A stretch of 53,369 nt of DNA from Chloroflexota bacterium (lineage in GTDB: Bacteria; Chloroflexota; Anaerolineae; Anaerolineales; UBA4823). Position 1 is the first letter of the stretch. Each line of letters opens with the position of its first letter. The stretch is from contig CP070764.1 of NCBI GenBank assembly GCA_020349245.1, forward strand, positions 2,071,127 to 2,124,495, in the 5' to 3' direction. Positions 26,887 through 36,302 of this stretch are shown here, piece after piece. The translations under genes were made by a program, and so were the position numbers. The notes under the pieces are model-generated. The model saw only the letters and a list, made by a program, of their open reading frames with translations, did no database searches and was not told the DNA's origin.

Positions 26887-26895
26887 ATTATATCA
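26887..26895 (-). promoter_or_regulatory. Extended -10 promoter of the M29 aminopeptidase
   Basis: On the minus strand, TGATATAAT: a perfect TATAAT with the upstream TG of an extended -10 element. No good -35 is seen, as is common for this type. Transcription would start near 26881, 35 bases before the TTG start. Confidence 0.5.
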
Positions 26896-27034
26896 CCCAC
26901 CCCCACCTACCGCTGAATGGAGAATAAAGGATAAAAAAACATTTCGAGATAAATCAACGCCTTTTCCCGAACTTGCGGTATACTGTTTGGGAATATTTTA
27001 AGGTTCGAAACTCATTAAAGCACCCGATTATTCC

Positions 27035-29245
27035 ATGAAACAAGTCGTGCAAAACCTTCGTTCGGGAGAGACGATGGTGGTCGAGGTACCAACCCCGATC
27101 GCCCAGCCCGGTATGGCCCTGGTAAGAACAGCGGCATCCCTGGTCTCACCTGGAACCGAACGCATGCTGGTCGATTTTGCAGGAAAATCTCTACTGGGAA
27201 AAGCGCGTTCCAGGCCAGATCTGGCCAAACAGGTGATCGATAAAGCCCGCCGGGAAGGGATCCTCACCTCGATTGAAGCTGCCTTTAACCGCCTCGACGA
27301 ACCTATGCCCCTCGGATATTCCTCCGCAGGGACGATATGCGGTGTGGGTGCAGGGTTGAAGGGTTTCAAAGTTGGGCAGCGCGTCGCCTGCGCAGGAGGA
27401 GGTTATGCCGTGCACGCCGAGTATGCCCTGGTGCCGCAAAATCTGCTCGCCGCGTTACCGGATAACGTGAGTTTTGATTCTGCCGCCTTCACCACTTTAG
27501 GTGCAATCGCGCTGCACGGTTTCCGTCTCTCCGAAGCGAAAGTCGGTGAACAAGTTACCGTCATCGGCTTGGGTTTGATCGGATTGTTGTCAGTCGCCAT
27601 TGCCAACGCCGCTGGCTGCAGGGTGCTGGGGATCGATCTCGATCCACAACGGGTCTCGCTGGCTGAGCAAATGGGCGCGAAACTGGCAGTCTCCAGGGAG
27701 GAAGCCGAAACCGCTGCCCTGGGCTTCTCCCGCGGCCATGGCAGTGATGTGCTTCTCATCTGCGCGGATACCCCTTCCTCGGATCCAGTCGAGCTGGCTG
27801 GTTTAATCGCCCGGGATAGAGCTAAAGTTGTCGCCACCGGGGCAGTCGGGCTGGAGATCCCCCGCAAGGTTTATTACGAAAAAGAATTATCCTTCATCAA
27901 TTCCCGGTCCTACGGACCCGGACGCTATGACCCGCGATATGAAGAACAGGCTCAGGATTATCCCATCGGTTATGTACGCTGGACAGAAGGGCGCAACCTG
28001 GAATCTTTCATCGATTTAATGGCCAACGATCGGCTGGATGTCCAGCCGTTGATCACCCACCGCTATCCTGTTGACCAAGCCCCGCAAGCATTTCAAATGA
28101 TCAGCGGGAATACTAACCAGCATTACATGGGAGTTCTGCTGACCTACGCTTCGCTCGAAACGACCAAGGCTGAATCAGCTTTACCTGGAATTGAACAACA
28201 TACGGTTCACAGGCTATCCAGGGAGCAGCAAACCGGCCCTGGTCAAGATAAAATCCATCTGGGGCTTTTAGGGGTCGGGAATTTTGCCACTGCAGTGATG
28301 CTGCCTGCGGTGCAGAGTATTGAGGAGATCGCTTTTACTGGTGTTGCCTCAGCCAGCGGTCTTTCTGCTCAAAATGCTGCTAACAAATATCACTTTCAGT
28401 ATGCCACTACGGACGAGACCAGAATCATTGCGGATAAGGCTATAAACACAATCGCCATCCTCACTCGCCACAACCTGCACGCCCAACAGGTTGTGGCCTC
28501 CTTAAAAGCCGGAAAACATGTTTTTTGTGAGAAACCCCTGGCGATCACCTCCGAGACCCTCGATGAAGTTTTCAATGCACTGGATGAAATACACGACCAG
28601 TCCCAGCTCCTGATGGTTGGATTCAACCGACGCTTTGCACCTCTCAGCGAGAAACTCGAAGGGTTCATTGGTGGACTCCAGTTGCCATTGATGGCCACAT
28701 ACCGGGTCAATGCGGGCCCTTTACCCGCATCTCACTGGCTGAATGATTTATCCCAAGGCGGCGGCAGGATCATCGGGGAAGCATGCCATTTCATCGATTA
28801 CCTGACCTTCCTAACCGGACAATCCCCAAGCGCGGTCACGGCTTTTGCCCTCGAGAATGAAGGCCAGTTCCAGGAAGATAATGTACACATCACCCTCACC
28901 TATCCTGATGGTTCGGTAGGATCCGTAATCTATGTTTCTAGCGGGGACAAAAGCTTTCCCAAAGAACGCCTGGAAGTGTTTTCCGCGGGTAGGATCGCGG
29001 TCTTGGATGATTTCCGCAAGTTAGAGCTGGTAGAAAATGGAAAGCGCAGGGTTCACCAATCACGCCTACAACAAAACAAAGGGCACAGAGCTGCGTGGCA
29101 GGCTTTTGCTAACGCGATCGTTCAAGCAGGTCGCCCTCCTATACCGTATGATCAGCTTTACGGCGTAACCCTAGCCGGTATATGTGCGGTTCAAGCGCTC
29201 AGATCAGGATCAACCGTGCCTATTCCTGGGCGAAAATTCGCATGA
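27035..29245 (+). CDS. Bi-domain oxidoreductase: zinc-dehydrogenase-like plus Gfo/Idh/MocA
   Basis: 736-residue fusion of two NAD(P)-binding dehydrogenases. Residues of about 1-370 form a medium-chain (alcohol-dehydrogenase-like) module: SPGTERMLVDFAGKSL, the QRVACAGGGYAVHAEY segment and the Rossmann loop VIGLGLIGLLS. Residues of about 400-736 form a Gfo/Idh/MocA module: LGLLGVGNFATAVMLP, the FCEKPLAI strand with the catalytic Lys, and GGGRIIGEACHFIDYL with the acid/base His. Fusions like this are typically found in surface-polysaccharide loci, and probably act on a nucleotide sugar or glycan. It overlaps the next gene by ATGA. First gene of a run that continues through heparinase, glycosyltransferase and sortase. 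No clear ribosome site. Confidence 0.9.
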   Translation: MKQVVQNLRSGETMVVEVPTPIAQPGMALVRTAASLVSPGTERMLVDFAGKSLLGKARSRPDLAKQVIDKARREGILTSIEAAFNRLDEPMPLGYSSAGTICGVGAGLKGFKVGQRVACAGGGYAVHAEYALVPQNLLAALPDNVSFDSAAFTTLGAIALHGFRLSEAKVGEQVTVIGLGLIGLLSVAIANAAGCRVLGIDLDPQRVSLAEQMGAKLAVSREEAETAALGFSRGHGSDVLLICADTPSSDPVELAGLIARDRAKVVATGAVGLEIPRKVYYEKELSFINSRSYGPGRYDPRYEEQAQDYPIGYVRWTEGRNLESFIDLMANDRLDVQPLITHRYPVDQAPQAFQMISGNTNQHYMGVLLTYASLETTKAESALPGIEQHTVHRLSREQQTGPGQDKIHLGLLGVGNFATAVMLPAVQSIEEIAFTGVASASGLSAQNAANKYHFQYATTDETRIIADKAINTIAILTRHNLHAQQVVASLKAGKHVFCEKPLAITSETLDEVFNALDEIHDQSQLLMVGFNRRFAPLSEKLEGFIGGLQLPLMATYRVNAGPLPASHWLNDLSQGGGRIIGEACHFIDYLTFLTGQSPSAVTAFALENEGQFQEDNVHITLTYPDGSVGSVIYVSSGDKSFPKERLEVFSAGRIAVLDDFRKLELVENGKRRVHQSRLQQNKGHRAAWQAFANAIVQAGRPPIPYDQLYGVTLAGICAVQALRSGSTVPIPGRKFA

Positions 29246-29907
29246 CCAGTAACAAGATTGACCCAATCTCGCTTGAAATCCCGGGTGCCCATGGACACCG
29301 GGTGGACAACAAGTTCTATCAGCACGAGGAAGCAGTAGATAAATTTGCTGTAATCTTCCCAGGTCTAGGTTACACATGCGATAAACCTATGCTGTATTAC
29401 ACAAGCAAACTGCTTTTGGCGCGGGGATATGATGTTCTTCAATTGTGGACCGACTATAATGATCCTGCATTCGACGAGTTGCCCAGGGCTGAACAAACTT
29501 TCCAATTGATTGAGGATGGCAAAGCACTGCTGGCTGCAGGTCTCCAGGTAAAGAACTATTCAAACCTGCTCCTGGCGGGAAAGTCATTGGGTACCTTGAC
29601 AATGACCTTCATCATCAGCGAGGATCTGCGTTATTCCAGCGAGAAAACCATCTGGTTTACCCCACTGATGCATTTACCCCCTGTTTCCCGGGCAATTCTC
29701 GATTTGTCAGGTAAAGCCTTTGTAGCAGGCAGCGACTCCGATCTCACCTATGAATCCCAGGCTGTTGCTGACCTTCAATCCAATACCAATGTGACCACAT
29801 TGACTATTCGCCAAGCTAATCACAGCCTGGAAATTCCGGGAGATCCAATTCGCTCAATCCAGATCATCAGCCAAGTAATGGCCCAGCTGGCTGCCTTTTT
29901 ATCCTGA
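29242..29907 (+). CDS. Alpha/beta-hydrolase fold protein
   Basis: 221-residue alpha/beta hydrolase. It shows VIFPGLGYTCDKPMLYY (oxyanion region), the nucleophile elbow LLAGKSLGT (Ser in GKSLG), an acidic turn in FVAGSDSDLTY and a late histidine in ANHSLEIPGD, so a complete Ser-Asp-His triad is plausible. Start ATG 29242 overlaps the stop of the fused dehydrogenase (ATGA), indicating coupling. The heparinase-like gene follows after 22 bases. An esterase that removes acyl groups from a glycan would fit the context, but is not proven. Confidence 0.82.
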   Translation: MTSNKIDPISLEIPGAHGHRVDNKFYQHEEAVDKFAVIFPGLGYTCDKPMLYYTSKLLLARGYDVLQLWTDYNDPAFDELPRAEQTFQLIEDGKALLAAGLQVKNYSNLLLAGKSLGTLTMTFIISEDLRYSSEKTIWFTPLMHLPPVSRAILDLSGKAFVAGSDSDLTYESQAVADLQSNTNVTTLTIRQANHSLEIPGDPIRSIQIISQVMAQLAAFLS

Positions 29908-29929
29908 TAACTCCCAAATTGTCACTCAA

Positions 29930-32002
29930 GTGTCACTCACTAACCGTATCACTCTCTCAATAAAAGCTTTACAAGAACTCGGGATACCGCAAATCGCGTT
30001 GTACACCTATTACCAGTTTGGATTACGAAGTGGTTTGTTTCGGCGCTACACACCCGCGCAAGAACCAGCAGGACTAATGAATACTAAGACGCTTGAAATC
30101 TCAAACGGATTGGTAAGAATTCCTCATCGGGTAACGCTCGTTGAAGTGATCGGTGAAAATGCTTCCTCACTATTAGCTGAAGCGAATGAAATTGATAAAG
30201 GCAAATTTAGGTTCTTTGGAGGGCCACCGCAGGATTTTAATTTTCTGGTTCCACTCCCGCTTGAGCATTGGACAAAAATCGCCCTGGATCATGAAAAATC
30301 CGGCGTAGAAGATATCAAGTACCTTTGGGAGCCAGCTCGATTTACCTGGGCTTATATTTTGGCAAGAGCTTACATGTTGAGCGAGGACGATAATTTTGCA
30401 GAGATCTTCTGGCGTGAATTTGAGGCTTTCGTGGATATCAACCTGCCCAATTTAGGCCCGAATTGGGTTTCCAGCCAGGAAGTCGCTTTTCGGTTAATTG
30501 CTCTTGTCTTTGCATTTCAAGTTTTCCATAAATCAAAGGCCAGCTCAATGGAAAGGATTGAGCGGTTGGGTCTTACCATCGCGCACCACGCCACGCGCAT
30601 TCCACCAACACTGGTTTACGCTCGAGCCCAGAATAACAACCACCTGTTAGGTGAAGCGGCTGGATTGATCACAGCAGGCCTGAGCATTGCCGACCATCCA
30701 AAGGCCAAACAGTGGCAAGATCTTGGCTGGTACTGGTTCAACCGCGCTTTGCAAACACAGATCTCGACAAGTGGAACCTATATCCAGCATAGCACCAACT
30801 ACCACCGCCTGATGCTGCAGATTGCACTTTGGGTATTTAACTTGCGGCCTGAATTTCCAAGAGAAACATTGGACAGGTTGGCAATCGCCACACGTTGGCT
30901 CTCAACAATGCTTGATCCACAGACTGGACGCGTACCTAACCTAGGTCACAACGATGGAACATACCTACAGCCACTGACCAGCTGTTCATACCATGATTAT
31001 CGCCCAGTCGTACAGGCTGCCTCCCTGGCATTCCTTGGTGAAACACTGTATCCAGCTGGCCCCTGGGATGAACTTCCTTTGTGGTTGGGTATCTCTGATC
31101 AAGATGATTTCTCACCCGGAGATTCAAACGATCGACAGCCTTTGCTCGAGCTTCACAGCGTCCCGGAATCTCACGTGCTGGTCCGGAATCCAGCGGTACA
31201 ATCCTGGGCTCTGCTGAGAACAGCCCGCTTCCATGCCCGACCCGCACACGCCGATCAGCTTCACCTTGACCTATGGTGGCGGGGACTCAACATCGCCCAG
31301 GATGCCGGCACGTATCTCTACAACGCTTCCCCTCCATGGGATAATTCGTTCGCTCGAACCGGGGTCCATAACACGCTGATCATTGATAACCTGGAACAGA
31401 TGACACCCGCAGGCAGATTCCTGTGGCTAAATTGGGCTCAAGTGGATGTTTTGGAAGAGAAATTGGCTGAGGACGCAAGGTCGATCAACCTGGTTGCCGA
31501 ACACGACGCTTATCGCCATCTGGGTCTGATTCACCGCCGATCTGTGTCCATCGAGCTTTCAGGAACATGGGTCATCCATGATCAGATCGTGCACCAAGGG
31601 ATTGGGAAAATGCGAAACCCTGGAGGGAATACGAGTTCGCATCAGACATCGAAAAACACCTATCGAGTCCGACTCCACTGGTTGCTTCCCGATTGGTCCT
31701 GGGAACTCGGTGAAAACGATACTCCCGATCAGAGATCCTTACGCATCCGCTCACCTCATGGATGGATCGGTCTGCAAGTTGAAGTAAGGACCGGGAACAC
31801 GGACCACCAAGCAGAGCTACCTTTAATTCAACTTGTCCGGGCTGGTGAATCTCTGCTGGATTCGAGTTCGGTTCCACTAACTTCGGGGTGGGTTTCTCCG
31901 ACTTATGGGTATAAAATTCCAGCTCTATCATTCTCTGTTGAGTTCGTCTCCCAGCTACCGATGGCATTCGAAAGCCGCTGGGATTTTCCCGCAGATTCTT
32001 GA
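29930..32002 (+). CDS. Heparinase II/III family protein
   Basis: 690-residue predicted polysaccharide lyase-like protein with an alpha/alpha toroid followed by a beta-sheet domain. Markers of the family: VSSQEVAFRLIALVFAFQVF, ARAQNNNHLLGEAAGL, ISTSGTYIQHSTNYHRLMLQ in the toroid, and RPAHADQLHLDLWWRGLNIAQ DAGTYLYN plus FARTGVHNTLIID in the sheet domain. Members often sit in surface-polysaccharide biosynthesis loci, where they may trim or edit the uronate-containing glycan. No signal peptide, so it appears cytoplasmic as far as the start at GTG 29930 shows. No ribosome site is obvious; coupling to the hydrolase gene is likely. Confidence 0.9.
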   Translation: MSLTNRITLSIKALQELGIPQIALYTYYQFGLRSGLFRRYTPAQEPAGLMNTKTLEISNGLVRIPHRVTLVEVIGENASSLLAEANEIDKGKFRFFGGPPQDFNFLVPLPLEHWTKIALDHEKSGVEDIKYLWEPARFTWAYILARAYMLSEDDNFAEIFWREFEAFVDINLPNLGPNWVSSQEVAFRLIALVFAFQVFHKSKASSMERIERLGLTIAHHATRIPPTLVYARAQNNNHLLGEAAGLITAGLSIADHPKAKQWQDLGWYWFNRALQTQISTSGTYIQHSTNYHRLMLQIALWVFNLRPEFPRETLDRLAIATRWLSTMLDPQTGRVPNLGHNDGTYLQPLTSCSYHDYRPVVQAASLAFLGETLYPAGPWDELPLWLGISDQDDFSPGDSNDRQPLLELHSVPESHVLVRNPAVQSWALLRTARFHARPAHADQLHLDLWWRGLNIAQDAGTYLYNASPPWDNSFARTGVHNTLIIDNLEQMTPAGRFLWLNWAQVDVLEEKLAEDARSINLVAEHDAYRHLGLIHRRSVSIELSGTWVIHDQIVHQGIGKMRNPGGNTSSHQTSKNTYRVRLHWLLPDWSWELGENDTPDQRSLRIRSPHGWIGLQVEVRTGNTDHQAELPLIQLVRAGESLLDSSSVPLTSGWVSPTYGYKIPALSFSVEFVSQLPMAFESRWDFPADS

Positions 32003-32050
32003 GGCGACCCAGCTGCAAGATAGACCTTCAACCCTACGCTCAACGATTTC

Positions 32051-33277
32051 ATGCACATCCTTCTAATTCACCAAGCATTTGCTACTGTTGCCGAACCTGG
32101 CGGTACCCGTCACCACGAGATCGCCCGCTATTTAAGTGCCCGCGGACACAAGGTCACCATCATCGCGAGTCCCATCAGCTACTTAACCGGGGATATATCC
32201 CAGGGAGAAGATCCCCAGGAGCCTGAACAAACCGCTGTGGCGGGGATCAGGATCATCCGCGCCTATACCTACCCGGCTCTTCACCGCAGTTTTATCCACC
32301 GTGTTTTCAGCTTCCTTTCCTTCATGATCACGTCTTTCTTTATCGGATTGTCAGTCAGGGAGGTTGACCTGGTATGGGGAACCTCACCTCCAATCTTTCA
32401 GAGTATTACGGCATGGCTCCTGGCACGTCTGAACAACACCCCATTCCTGCTTGAAATTCGCGATCTATGGCCGGCTTTTGCCATCCAGGTTGGCGTCCTG
32501 CGGCAGCCTTTTCTCGTCCGTGCCTCCGAATGGTTGGAAAAATTCCTCTACCAGCATGCGGATAGGGTCATCGTAAATTCTCCAGGCTTTATTGATCATG
32601 TGACCGCTCGTGGGGCAGGTAAAGTGGATGTGGTTCCCAATGGCGCGGATACCCAGATGTTCGATCCCCAGGCGAGGGGAGAAGACTTCAGGCAGGAGAA
32701 TCAAATTCAGGACAAGTTTATTGCCCTCTATGCTGGCGCTCACGGACTTTCGAACGATCTCGGGGTGGTTTTAGAAGCAGCTCAAAAACTAGAAGATAGA
32801 GAGGAAATACTAATCCTCTTGCTTGGAGATGGAAAAGAAAAACCAGCCTTGCAGGCTCGGGCGAAGGCAATGCAGTTGAGGAATGTAAAGTTTCTCCCAC
32901 CTATTCCAAAGATGAAGATCCCTGCTGCCCTGGCAGCAGCCGATGCTTGTATCGCCATCTTAAAACCCATACCGCTATATGGCACAGTTTATCCAAATAA
33001 AGTCTTTGATTATATGGCTGCCGGTAGACCAGTAATCCTAGCCATGCAAGGTGTGATCCAGGAAGTGATTGAATCTGCCGGAGCAGGAATTCCAGTGCTC
33101 CCTGGAGATCCTGCCTCCCTCGAAAGTGCGATCCGCCACCTGGCTGATCACCCTGAATTGAGAGCTCAGATGGGTTCTGATGGCCGGGAATATGTGCTTA
33201 CCCACTTTGACAGGCCTGCACAGGCTGAAAAATTTATAAAAATCCTGGAAAATATGATCGAGTTGAATAAGGTATAA
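32051..33277 (+). CDS. GT4 family glycosyltransferase (WbuB-like)
   Basis: 408-residue GT-B fold glycosyltransferase. The N-terminal half has EPGGTRHHEIARYLSARGHK and a membrane-associating hydrophobic patch (FSFLSFMITSFFIGLSV); the donor-binding half has VVPNGADTQMF, YAGAHGLSNDLGVVLEA and the PIPLYGTVYPNKVFDYMAAG RPVI segment typical of WbuB-type fucosamine and amino-sugar transferases. The acceptor is probably a lipid-linked or peripheral glycan; sugar specificity is not determinable. It is preceded by the heparinase-like gene (48 bases) and followed by the sortase (8 bases). Confidence 0.92.
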   Translation: MHILLIHQAFATVAEPGGTRHHEIARYLSARGHKVTIIASPISYLTGDISQGEDPQEPEQTAVAGIRIIRAYTYPALHRSFIHRVFSFLSFMITSFFIGLSVREVDLVWGTSPPIFQSITAWLLARLNNTPFLLEIRDLWPAFAIQVGVLRQPFLVRASEWLEKFLYQHADRVIVNSPGFIDHVTARGAGKVDVVPNGADTQMFDPQARGEDFRQENQIQDKFIALYAGAHGLSNDLGVVLEAAQKLEDREEILILLLGDGKEKPALQARAKAMQLRNVKFLPPIPKMKIPAALAAADACIAILKPIPLYGTVYPNKVFDYMAAGRPVILAMQGVIQEVIESAGAGIPVLPGDPASLESAIRHLADHPELRAQMGSDGREYVLTHFDRPAQAEKFIKILENMIELNKV

Positions 33278-33285
33278 TCCATCGC

Positions 33286-34197
33286 GTGGGAAAACCAGTT
33301 GCTCCCGAGGATCTATCAGCCGAAGACCTTCGCCGCCTGCTCGTGGAAAAAAGACGGGAATCGCGCCGAGACCGTCTCGAGCGTTATCGTCGTACAGGCA
33401 GGGTTGTGCTTGTTGCTCCGGATATCGATGGTTCCTCCCTAGAAGACATGCGAAGCGGTAAAGTGGACGATTCCTCCGCTGATGAAACCACAGCAACATC
33501 CACGAATCGCAAGCGGATTCTCGACGGTGTGCTTCTGTTCGTGGAAATTTTGGCTGTAGTCGGCTTGATTCTCCTGCTTTTTAACGGCATTAACATGATG
33601 CGCGATTTGAATGATGAAGTTGCGGTTGCCTTGGAACAGCCAACCCTGACCCCCACGCCGTTAATCGTTTCTGTTGTTTTACCTTCCGGACATACGCCAC
33701 CAACTTCTCCAGAGGGTGCCCGACCAAATGAAGCTGAAATTCCCCAACATCTCAGACCGTTGGTACAATCATTATCAAATATCCCCATCCCAACCGCAGG
33801 ACCTGAACAAGCCTCCCGCATTCAAATCCCTGCTATAGGAGTAGATGCACCTATTGTCCAAGGCGATGGATGGGAACAATTGAAAAAAGGTGTTGGTCAG
33901 CATATTGGTACAGCAAATCCCGGTGATGCAGGTAACCTCGTTCTTTCCGCACATAACGATATCTTTGGAGAGATTTTTCGTGATCTAGACCGCTTACGCC
34001 CGGGAGACGAAGTGACAATCTACACTAACCAAAGGTCATATAGATATATCGTTAGCGAGAGCATAGTGGTAGAACCGACACAAGTCGATGTCATGGAGAG
34101 TACTACCCAACCAACTTTAACCCTCATTTCATGTTATCCTTACCTGGTTGATGATCAACGCATCGCCATCACTGCCCGTCTTGAATCAAATAATTAA
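33286..34197 (+). CDS. Sortase (class D/E-like) with long cytoplasmic N-terminus
   Basis: 303-residue transpeptidase-type cysteine enzyme anchored in the membrane. Residues 1-75 are unusually long, charged and basic (RRLLVEKRRESRRDRLERYR) and would be cytoplasmic; a membrane helix (about 80-102) and a Pro/Thr-rich spacer follow. The catalytic domain (about 172-303) has the His in VLSAHNDIFGE, Cys in LTLISCYPY and Arg in AITARLE. The GTG start leaves 8 bases after the glycosyltransferase. No LPxTG-like cell-wall signal was seen in any protein of this window, so its substrate is elsewhere. Sortases in these didermal- or monoderm-like lineages are little studied. Confidence 0.9.
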   Translation: MGKPVAPEDLSAEDLRRLLVEKRRESRRDRLERYRRTGRVVLVAPDIDGSSLEDMRSGKVDDSSADETTATSTNRKRILDGVLLFVEILAVVGLILLLFNGINMMRDLNDEVAVALEQPTLTPTPLIVSVVLPSGHTPPTSPEGARPNEAEIPQHLRPLVQSLSNIPIPTAGPEQASRIQIPAIGVDAPIVQGDGWEQLKKGVGQHIGTANPGDAGNLVLSAHNDIFGEIFRDLDRLRPGDEVTIYTNQRSYRYIVSESIVVEPTQVDVMESTTQPTLTLISCYPYLVDDQRIAITARLESNN

Positions 34198-34219
34198 TTC
34201 TTGGAGTCTAAATCTTAAC

Positions 34220-34405
34220 ATGAGCAAGCAGAGAAAAATCAAAATTCAATCCAGGATGAGTTCGTCAAATTCTGGTTCCAGCACTCCCAGATTACCAGAT
34301 AATTTCAATCCCGATTACAGCTATGTAAAACAAGACCTGCGTAATATTGGAATTCTCGCTGGCATATTCATCGCCTTTCTGGTTATTTTATCTTTCTTTA
34401 TCTAA
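34220..34405 (+). CDS. Small single-span membrane protein
   Basis: 61 residues: a basic, Ser-rich N-terminus (SKQRKIKIQSRMSSS), a middle with PRLPDNFNPDYSYVKQDLRN, and one C-terminal membrane helix (IGILAGIFIAFLVILSFFI). Not recognised by name; small proteins with such a tail-anchor are frequent next to sortases and transporters. Start chosen at ATG 34220, 22 bases after the sortase stop; the frame is open to 34148 but overlaps the sortase. TTGGAG is 13 bases upstream. Confidence 0.6.
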   Translation: MSKQRKIKIQSRMSSSNSGSSTPRLPDNFNPDYSYVKQDLRNIGILAGIFIAFLVILSFFI

Positions 34406-34522
34406 TCGATTCTAAATGTCTATCTTGGAGCTATAGTCACAAGGCTTACAAGATAACCGGTTCCTGGTGAATTGGGGTTATGAAAAACTATTGGGCGAGA
34501 CTGATTGTGAGGTTCGATCGAC

Positions 34523-35770
34523 ATGAGTGATTCAACCTCCCCTCCATCTTCACCTGCATGGAGTTCGGGCACCAAACTCATCATAGGGCTGACTTTTGTC
34601 GCAATATTGGCAGCCTTTTTAATTTACTTCCGCTCGATTATCGGCCCACTTCTTCTGGCAGTCATCCTGGCTTATGTTTTACATCCCTTAGCAGCGATAT
34701 TGAGTCAGAAAACTCACCTCAACTGGCGCTGGTCAGTAAATATTGTTTTCTTTGTATTTGTTCTCATCCTGCTTGCGATTCTCACCGTGTCTGGTTTTGC
34801 AATCGTTCAACAGATGCAGAGCCTGGTTGGTGTCATTACCACTTTTACCGTCAACCTTCCAGATTTTGTCGAACAAATTTCTTCACAAATCTACAGCATC
34901 GGTCCTTATCAATTTGGATTGAATCAATCGGAGCTGCAACCAGCAGTCAACCAAGTACTGGATACCTTGCAGCCAGTTTTGGGAAGGTTTGGCTCGGTGC
35001 TGAGCTCTTTCGCCACAGGCGCGCTGGTCACCCTGGGATGGGGGATGTTCGTGGTTGTTATCTCTTATTTCCTGCTCGCCCAGACAGGGCAAGTTACGGA
35101 TGAAATGATCGACATCGACATCCCGGGATACAACGACGATATCAGGAGAATAAATTCAGAGTTTCGTAGGATCTGGAATGTATTCTTACGCGGTCAAGTG
35201 GTCATTTTTATTCTGGCGATCATCCTTTATTCGATCCTGCTTGCCGTACTTGGCGTTCGCTATACATTAGGTATCGCCATATTGGCAGGCATCGCCAGGT
35301 TTATACCATACGTCGGTCCGTTCATTGTTTGGATTGTAACTGCGCTAGTGGCATTCTTTCAGAGTTCCAACTATTTCGGGTTGGAACCGTGGGTCTATGC
35401 AATAATGGTTGTTGGAACGTGTTTAATTCTCGACGCCATTCTTGATAACCTCATTGTGCCCAGATTCCACGGCGATACACTGGGTTTGCACCCGGCGGCT
35501 GTATTGGTCGCGGCATTGATTGCTGCGAGGTTAATCGGATTCGTAGGGTTAGTGCTTGCTGCCCCGGTGCTCGCTTCCATGGTCCTGATCAGCCGCTACT
35601 TCATCAGCAAGATGCTGGATCAAGATCCATGGCCATCTAATGATGAGGAATCCCAGGGAGCAGGTCTTACTTGGGTAGATTTTGTGAATAAACTTTGGAA
35701 CCGCAGAAAAACCAACGCCTACTCCGAAGAGCCCACGGCAGAACTCTCCCAACCAGAGAAAGATAATTAA
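34523..35770 (+). CDS. AI-2E family transporter (PerM/TqsA-like)
   Basis: 415-residue polytopic membrane protein of the AI-2 exporter family. About eight membrane helices; the N-terminal pair includes IIGPLLLAVILAYVLHPLA, and the C-terminal region carries GIARFIPYVGPFIVWIVTAL and DNLIVPRFHGDTLGLHPAAV, the family's best conserved stretches. The hydrophilic tail after about residue 365 is variable. Many members transport something other than autoinducer-2, so the substrate is open. A GAGG lies ten bases before ATG 34523. Confidence 0.92.
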   Translation: MSDSTSPPSSPAWSSGTKLIIGLTFVAILAAFLIYFRSIIGPLLLAVILAYVLHPLAAILSQKTHLNWRWSVNIVFFVFVLILLAILTVSGFAIVQQMQSLVGVITTFTVNLPDFVEQISSQIYSIGPYQFGLNQSELQPAVNQVLDTLQPVLGRFGSVLSSFATGALVTLGWGMFVVVISYFLLAQTGQVTDEMIDIDIPGYNDDIRRINSEFRRIWNVFLRGQVVIFILAIILYSILLAVLGVRYTLGIAILAGIARFIPYVGPFIVWIVTALVAFFQSSNYFGLEPWVYAIMVVGTCLILDAILDNLIVPRFHGDTLGLHPAAVLVAALIAARLIGFVGLVLAAPVLASMVLISRYFISKMLDQDPWPSNDEESQGAGLTWVDFVNKLWNRRKTNAYSEEPTAELSQPEKDN

Positions 35771-36241
35771 TTTTTTAACCGACCACATTCGCCAGGTGGA
35801 ACAATTTCACGCGCAGATTTAACTGGTCAAATCAATGGCCTGTCGTATTATGAATTCACGTCTTTACCCTCTGCTTATAAAGGCTGCCTAAGCTTCACCC
35901 TGCGGATTGGTGAAACTGCATTGATAGCAGCTACTTCCATTTCTGTCAGCTGGCAGCGCTCCAATTTCCGCAAGGTAATTTTTTCAATACCTCGCAATAA
36001 GGTAGGTAGCATTTCAGGTTTAAACCATCCTTCAGCAGAATTCCCCTCTGTTCAAGTCCTTCTATCTCTTCATCAATAATCAAAAGACGCATTGCTAGTT
36101 AGCACCAATTGACTTGATGACCAGCCGTGTTTCATCGATCTCATCACGACACGAAACAAATTCTTGCAGTAAGTTATTTCCTTCATTTTGGCATCTTGCT
36201 TTTTTCTAGAGTTCAAAAGATATATTTCAACCAAATATAAA
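35771..36241. other. Intergenic stretch with possible worn coding fragments
   Basis: About 470 bases between the AI-2E transporter and the dnaA terminator. On the minus strand two short open frames around 35885-36085 have coding character (IIDEEIEGLEQRGILLKDG; PTLLRGIEKITLRKLERC), in different frames and with no ribosome site. I do not recognise them; this may be a degraded gene. Confidence 0.3.
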
Positions 36242-36263
36242 ACACCCGAAATTCTTCGGGTGT
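36242..36263 (-). terminator. Intrinsic terminator of dnaA
   Basis: ACACCCGAA and TTCGGGTGT form a perfect 9-bp stem around a 4-base loop; on the minus strand it is followed by TTTTATATTT. It lies 40 bases after the dnaA stop. Confidence 0.8.
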
Positions 36264-36302
36264 ATAAATTCCTATACGCACAACCTTCTCGGGGTTTGAG
36301 GT

